64,000 bases of DNA, from positions 66,850 through 130,849 of the forward strand of contig NZ_LMBW01000008.1 in assembly GCF_001439915.1 (NCBI RefSeq). Direction: 5' to 3'. The notes beneath the pieces are model-generated. The model saw nothing but the letters and a program-made list of their open reading frames with translations. It had not been told where the DNA came from and ran no database searches. Position 1 is the stretch's first letter; every line of letters starts with the position of its first letter. Of this stretch, positions 60,376-64,000 are shown one piece after another. The stretch is from Fredinandcohnia humi. Lineage in GTDB: Bacteria; Bacillota; Bacilli; Bacillales; Bacillaceae_L. The translations under genes and the position numbers were made by a program.

Positions 60376-60600
60376 ATGACGGGTATTATTGCGGTTGTGA
60401 TGGTATTTTCGATTCCACTTGTTGCGATTGTTACAAGCCACTTTCAAACTCAATCGAAGTATAAACATAAAATGATTCAAGGTGAATTGGAGCTTGAAAA
60501 ATTAAAGCATGAAAATTATTTGCTTGAAACTGAAAAAATGCGTGCAGAACTTGAACTGATGAAACTTGAAGCTCCAAAGGATGAATCGAAAATTATCTGA
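60376..60600 (+). CDS. Small membrane-anchored coiled-coil protein
   Basis: A 74-residue protein with an N-terminal membrane helix (about 3-20) and a long charged coiled coil (about 30-66, ELELEKLKHENYLLETEKM heptads). AAGGAGG lies eight bases upstream of the ATG. Similar small proteins are common in Bacilli; function unknown. Followed by its own terminator. Confidence 0.7.
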   Translation: MTGIIAVVMVFSIPLVAIVTSHFQTQSKYKHKMIQGELELEKLKHENYLLETEKMRAELELMKLEAPKDESKII

Positions 60601-60606
60601 ATGAAG

Positions 60607-60627
60607 CACCCAACTGGGTGTTTTTTT
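60607..60627 (+). terminator. Terminator
   Basis: CACCCA pairs with TGGGTG; seven T follow. Confidence 0.9.
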
Positions 60628-61069
60628 ATTTCACATCAATTAATTCGAATCTCTCACAGACAAGCAACATATCTTCTGTGAATTCTTGACCAATCTTCTT
60701 TAGCTCTTCTGTAAAGAACTTAATATGTACGTCATTCCAATACTGGTAGGTTCGATCCCCCTCTCCTTCAGCAATCGCGAATTCTTCAGGAACCTCGTTC
60801 ATTGGTTGAATCGTTACCTCAACCGTTTTAATGATCGCTACTGGTTCATCCTTACTATTTAAAAGAATGCTATAATCGTCCACCTTTGGAAGTGGCGCGT
60901 TTTCAAGTTCATAAAAAACATATCCAGAGCATGTAGCTGTCTTGATTCCAGCAATCACGAATTGCACAAGGTGGTCAGGGTCATCTCCGAATTGCCACGC
61001 ATCAACTGATTGTGGCTTTTCTTTTCCTTCCCAAAATTCATCCCAATAGTGCTCGGCTGCTTTGTTCAT
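60626..61069 (-). CDS. ASCH-domain protein
   Basis: A 147-residue protein with the ASCH fold: WQFGDDPDHLVQFVIAGIKTATCSG (about 25-49), YSILLNSKDEPVAIIKTVEV (about 66-85) and EGEGDRTYQYWNDVHIKFF (about 101-119). Related proteins bind RNA or hydrolyse N4-acetylcytidine (YqfB); the YqfB catalytic residues could not be confirmed. AAGGAGG eight bases before ATG. Confidence 0.85.
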   Translation of the reverse strand: MNKAAEHYWDEFWEGKEKPQSVDAWQFGDDPDHLVQFVIAGIKTATCSGYVFYELENAPLPKVDDYSILLNSKDEPVAIIKTVEVTIQPMNEVPEEFAIAEGEGDRTYQYWNDVHIKFFTEELKKIGQEFTEDMLLVCERFELIDVK

Positions 61070-61088
61070 TCTGCTGCCTCCTTAATTT

Positions 61089-61588
61089 TCATAGATTACT
61101 TATATAGTCATCAATTTCTTTTTTTCCACGTAGGATAATCACTGTTTTGTCTTTAGAAAATCGGTTAAGTCTTTCCCGCATTTTATGGATTCTTGGCTTG
61201 TAGGTCGTCCAGATGAATTTGATAAACTCCCAATCTATTTTTCAGTACAGCCAAGATCTGGACGCTTTTTTCCGATGTGTTGAACATAACGTTTTAGCAC
61301 CCGGTAGAGGCACTGATATCTAGGTAGTTCGAGATAGATGATGGTGTCAGCTTTCTTTGCACGAAGATCAAAGGTGCCACTATAATTTCCGTCGATAATC
61401 CAGCTGCCTTTTGTGAGGATTTCCTCTTGGGCGGTTTTAAACTCTTCATGTGATGCTTCAACCCAGCCTGGTTTCCAAAAGTAGCTGTCCAGGTGATACA
61501 CATCGATTTCGAGTTTTTTTCCTAATTGCCTTGCGAAAGTTGATTTTCCAACACCAGAGGAAATTCCGATAACCATGATCTTTTTCAT
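61089..61588 (-). pseudogene. P-loop kinase of the FlaR/adenylate-kinase-like group, frameshifted
   Basis: Two frames form one P-loop protein of about 166 residues. The first (ATG 61588, MKKIMVIGISSGVGKSTFAR, Walker A at 8-15) runs to a TAG just after GCTEK. The second carries on as DWEFIKFIWTTYKPRIHKMRERL, which is the usual continuation of this family, to TGA at 61089. They meet at a five-base A-run (minus strand, 61242-61238); one more A restores GCTEKIDWEF. Topology-modulation-type proteins of this group have no firm function. Confidence 0.85.
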
Positions 61589-61677
61589 GTGACACCTCGC
61601 TTTATTGGTATTTTTGACCCATCATTTCATGCTATAATTTTACTAGTTAAAGAGTTTTTTAAAAGGGGTAAATCAAC

Positions 61678-62268
61678 GTGTATCATTTTATTGCATCTAT
61701 TTTAAAAGGCATTCTTACAGCAACAGGTGGAATTAAGGTTTATAACAAAGAGAAGCTACCAAAGGATGGTGCCTATGTTATTGCTTGTACTCACACAGGT
61801 TATATCGATATTTTGTGGCTAGGTGTATCATTGCTCCCACGGCAAATTCATTATATGGCAAAAAAGGAATTGTTTACGAACAAACTACTTGGTGGCTTTT
61901 TATCAAAACTGAATGCCTTTCCGGTTGACCGTAACAACCCAGGTCCAAGTGTTTTAAAAGTTCCATCTAGGTTGCTCTCAAAGGGTGAGGTTGTTGGAAT
62001 TTTTCCAAGCGGAACACGTACGAATGAGCAATCAGCGCTTAAGCAGGGAGCGATTACGATTGCACAACGCAGCAAGGTTCCCGTTGTTCCGGCTGTGTAT
62101 ATTGGGCCAAATACAGTTAAGGAATTAATGAAGTTTAAAAAGGCAAAACTGATCTTCGGTGAGCCCATGTTTATTGCATCACCAGACATGGATGCAAAAC
62201 ATGCGCGTGAACATTTTACACATGAACTGGAGAGTAGATTTGGGCTGCTTCGTGATGAGTTAAAATAA
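61678..62268 (+). CDS. plsC: 1-acyl-sn-glycerol-3-phosphate acyltransferase
   Basis: A 196-residue acyltransferase making phosphatidic acid from lysophosphatidic acid. The catalytic H-x4-D motif is HTGYID (39-44), the substrate motif is FPSGTRTNEQ (about 108-117), and VPVVPAVYIGP follows near 131. An N-terminal hydrophobic stretch (about 3-18) allows membrane contact. GTG 61678 with AAGGGG upstream. Isolated gene; may be one of several PlsC paralogues. Confidence 0.88.
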   Translation: MYHFIASILKGILTATGGIKVYNKEKLPKDGAYVIACTHTGYIDILWLGVSLLPRQIHYMAKKELFTNKLLGGFLSKLNAFPVDRNNPGPSVLKVPSRLLSKGEVVGIFPSGTRTNEQSALKQGAITIAQRSKVPVVPAVYIGPNTVKELMKFKKAKLIFGEPMFIASPDMDAKHAREHFTHELESRFGLLRDELK

Positions 62269-62275
62269 GGTAAGC

Positions 62276-62306
62276 AACGCTTGGAGGGGGGGTTCCAAGC
62301 GTTTTA
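62276..62306 (+). terminator. Terminator of plsC
   Basis: AACGCTTGGA pairs with TCCAAGCGTT, eight-base G-rich loop; TTTATAATT tail. Confidence 0.85.
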
Positions 62307-62864
62307 TAATTGAAATTTGTCCTTGATCATTTTGGCAACTTCTTCAGCGCTTAGGTTTGTATTGTCTATCCTCAGGTAGTTTTCGAACGTTATTTCACCT
62401 TCATATGAATTTAAGCGATGCTTTTCCATTGTTTGTTTTATATCATTTTCAGACCATTCGATGTCGCGTTTCTTTGGTTTGTGTTCCAGTCGATTTGGCG
62501 TTTTATTTCTTTCAAGTCTTTCTTCCAAGTCTGCCTCAAGTTCCACATAGTAAACAGTGGCCCCTCTTGATTCAAAGAGGTCAGAAAGTTCCTTCACATA
62601 CTCCCAATCTGATTCGAGGTTAAACATCCAGACGTAAGTAAAAATCATGCCGTACAGATCACTTTTGGAAACCTCATCAAAGATTTCCTGACGAAACAAT
62701 TTGACTAGCCGTTTCCCTTCTTTTGTACTGTAGTCAAAAAAGTGACTGACTAAGTCGATTGTCATATGGTTATGAAAAAGCTTTAAATCTGTTATTTTTG
62801 CTAATTCCTGCCCAACCGTCATTTTCCCAACCGCTTGTGGACCAAAGATATGTACAAATTTCAT
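62304..62864 (-). CDS. P-loop NTPase, shikimate-kinase-like
   Basis: A 186-residue nucleotide-binding protein with Walker A GPQAVGKMT (8-16) and a lid region RLERNKTPNRLEHKPKKRD (about 125-143). The fold resembles small-molecule kinases; substrate unknown. ATG 62864 is chosen because GAGGAAAC lies right upstream; upstream codons would be read through the dispersed repeat and are not part of the protein. Its promoter must lie in or beyond that repeat. Confidence 0.75.
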   Translation of the reverse strand: MKFVHIFGPQAVGKMTVGQELAKITDLKLFHNHMTIDLVSHFFDYSTKEGKRLVKLFRQEIFDEVSKSDLYGMIFTYVWMFNLESDWEYVKELSDLFESRGATVYYVELEADLEERLERNKTPNRLEHKPKKRDIEWSENDIKQTMEKHRLNSYEGEITFENYLRIDNTNLSAEEVAKMIKDKFQL

Positions 62865-62884
62865 AGTGTTTCCTCTTTTCTTTT

Positions 62885-63093
62885 GGCTCTTTTCTAAAAG
62901 TTTGTTGCTTTCAGATATAAAGTGCAAACCTAGTTGATTGGACCGTAAGTTGGCGACTCCTGCGGGAAAAGCGTGAGACTTGAGACCCCGCAGTAGCGAT
63001 AGCGACGAGGAGGCTCCAGCCACGCCCGCGAAAAAGCGTCCACCTGAAGCGGAAATCAACGATAAAAAAACAACAAAGTTTACGAAAACAGTC
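62885..63093 (-). repeat. Dispersed repeat, copy 3 (inverted)
   Basis: Reverse complement of the 46058-46265 copy, from GACTGTTTTCGTAAAC to AAAAGAGCC, with only scattered differences. It occupies the gap directly upstream of the P-loop gene, ending about 20 bases before its ATG. Confidence 0.92.
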
Positions 63094-63196
63094 TTTCTTT
63101 TTGAATATTCTACCATAATTATACAAAATTTCATTCAATATTTTTTGTTCGTAACCTTTTGAACGTAATTCACGCCAAATCCAATGAGGTGACCTT

Positions 63197-63544
63197 ATGA
63201 AGCGGAGTGTTTTTCTTTTCATTTTGCTGCTGGTCGGTTGTGGTACGAGTGGTCAAAATGGTGATGTTGCCGAACTGACCGTAACAGGTTATGTTCTTGA
63301 GGTTGGAGAGCGAATTTTAGTAAATGAAAAAGTAACAGAAGAAGAATTTGAAACGAAAACAGAACAGGAAATCCATGATGAATACTACTATTCAAGTACT
63401 TTCTTCAGTGTTAGTTCTGTCAATCATTCGGTCATTTCAAAGCTTGAGGTTGGTCAAAAGGTAAAGATCGTGGTTGAGGGTGGCATCGCAGAGTCGGCAC
63501 CAGCACAGGCAAAGGCGAGTAAAATTGAGATAGTACAGGAATGA
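63197..63544 (+). CDS. DUF3221-family lipoprotein
   Basis: A 115-residue lipoprotein. Signal peptide MKRSVFLFILLLVGC with lipobox LVGC (Cys15); the mature part matches DUF3221: VTGYVLEVGERILV (about 30-43) and LEVGQKVKIVVEGGIAESAPAQAKASKIEI (about 85-114). Role unknown. GAGGTGA six bases before ATG. Confidence 0.82.
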   Translation: MKRSVFLFILLLVGCGTSGQNGDVAELTVTGYVLEVGERILVNEKVTEEEFETKTEQEIHDEYYYSSTFFSVSSVNHSVISKLEVGQKVKIVVEGGIAESAPAQAKASKIEIVQE

Positions 63545-63546
63545 GG

Positions 63547-63575
63547 GCTGCGACTTTTTGTGTCGCAGCTTTTTT
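63547..63575 (+). terminator. Terminator of the DUF3221 gene
   Basis: GCTGCGAC pairs with GTCGCAGC; TTTTTT follows. Confidence 0.95.
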
Positions 63576-63597
63576 GAGATTTTCTCAATCCTACTAC

Positions 63598-64000
63598 CTA
63601 AACTTCCACCACTTTTTCCTCTGTAAAATACACTTTTTTCGTTGGCTGAGATACGAGAACAATCACAAAAACAGCAAGCACTACGCTAATTACAGATAAT
63701 GTGACAATTGTGTATCTCAATGGCAGTATGTCACCCATGATTCCAATAAATAACAAGAAAATAACAGACACCGCACTCTGCAGTACACTTACAATACTTG
63801 TGACACGCCCCATAATTTCCACAGGTACATTGTTTTGGTAAAAGGTGTTAAAGCCTGTATTTGAAAAGGCAAAAAAGAAGCCTAAAATGATAAAACCAGT
63901 CGCGGCCATTGCAAAGGAAGATGACAAGGAATATATTAAATAACCCGCTGCAAGCATAAAGAGTCCAATTCCAATAAGAGCGCGAACCGAAAGAAATCTT
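63598..64000 (-). CDS. MFS transporter, C-terminal part, cut by window edge
   Basis: The last 133 residues of a major-facilitator permease, continuing beyond the window. Four membrane helices are visible; GRVTSIVSVLQSAVSVIF follows EIMGR, a pattern seen in MFS exporters of the MdtG/bacilysin-exporter kind. Substrate cannot be assigned from this part. Confidence 0.75.
   Translation of the reverse strand, partial: RFLSVRALIGIGLFMLAAGYLIYSLSSSFAMAATGFIILGFFFAFSNTGFNTFYQNNVPVEIMGRVTSIVSVLQSAVSVIFLLFIGIMGDILPLRYTIVTLSVISVVLAVFVIVLVSQPTKKVYFTEEKVVEV

Noticed and set aside
62865-63134. N-terminal extension of about 90 residues on the P-loop gene
   Set aside because: The extension is translation of the dispersed repeat; a good ribosome site precedes ATG 62864.

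Overview
The window looks like chromosome from a low-GC, spore-forming member of the Bacillaceae. Gene order at the left end (yvlB-yvlA ... uvrA-uvrB-csbA) matches the Bacillus subtilis neighbourhood, ribosome binding sites are strong GGAGG types, TTG and GTG starts are common, and sporulation-type genes occur (a SpoIIP amidase, a YjcZ-like protein). No plasmid, phage or transposase genes and no CRISPR array were seen. Species cannot be fixed from the sequence alone.

Layout. 0-10.6 kb: envelope proteins, the SOS-type excision repair pair uvrB-uvrA with a LexA box, csbA, a decayed substrate-binding protein, prfC, then a compact regulatory island (FNR-type promoter driving a 36-residue membrane peptide, a bidirectional terminator, and a cyclic-di-GMP-I riboswitch facing the other way). 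10.8-16 kb: a response regulator-sensor kinase-HtrA set and the zinc-type efflux pair czrA-czcD with its operator. 16-22 kb: a frameshifted acetyltransferase, a flavin monooxygenase, a 23S rRNA methyltransferase gene behind a leader-peptide attenuator, and a TetR/MFS drug pump pair. 22-31.7 kb: small membrane proteins, a membrane-anchored Lon-like protease, alkaline phosphatase, a HAD phosphatase. 31.7-36 kb: a free-standing DnaA domain I protein, mqo, a YkvA-like protein, glutaredoxin and pirin. 36-43 kb: mostly membrane and hypothetical proteins, two of them stopped by single TAA codons. 43-50 kb: YitT, SpoIIP, LysE-type exporter, AraC-type regulator, Nudix and S51 peptidase genes. 50-55 kb: DUF3231 protein, an unassigned structured RNA, tRNA-Arg(CCU), a NERD nuclease gene bracketed by short repeat arrays. 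55-64 kb: a third-type RNase J, small metabolic enzymes, PlsC, lipoproteins and an incomplete MFS gene.

Three themes run through the window. First, several genes carry one small lesion each: three look like one-base losses in A/T runs and three are single in-frame TAA codons, so either the strain is losing accessory genes or the assembly has residual errors. Second, intergenic gaps repeatedly contain arrays of 3-6 copies of a roughly 12-base word spaced 19-21 bases apart, a different but related word at each place (TATCGGCGATA, CTATGGTTTTTA, TTATGGYCAATA, TACTGTCACTA). Third, a 160-210 bp dispersed repeat occurs three times, once as an inverted copy. The most mechanistically complete new-looking system is the antibiotic-sensing type leader in front of the rRNA methyltransferase: promoter, 9-codon leader ending Arg-Tyr-Arg, and a terminator whose 5' arm begins five bases after the leader stop codon.
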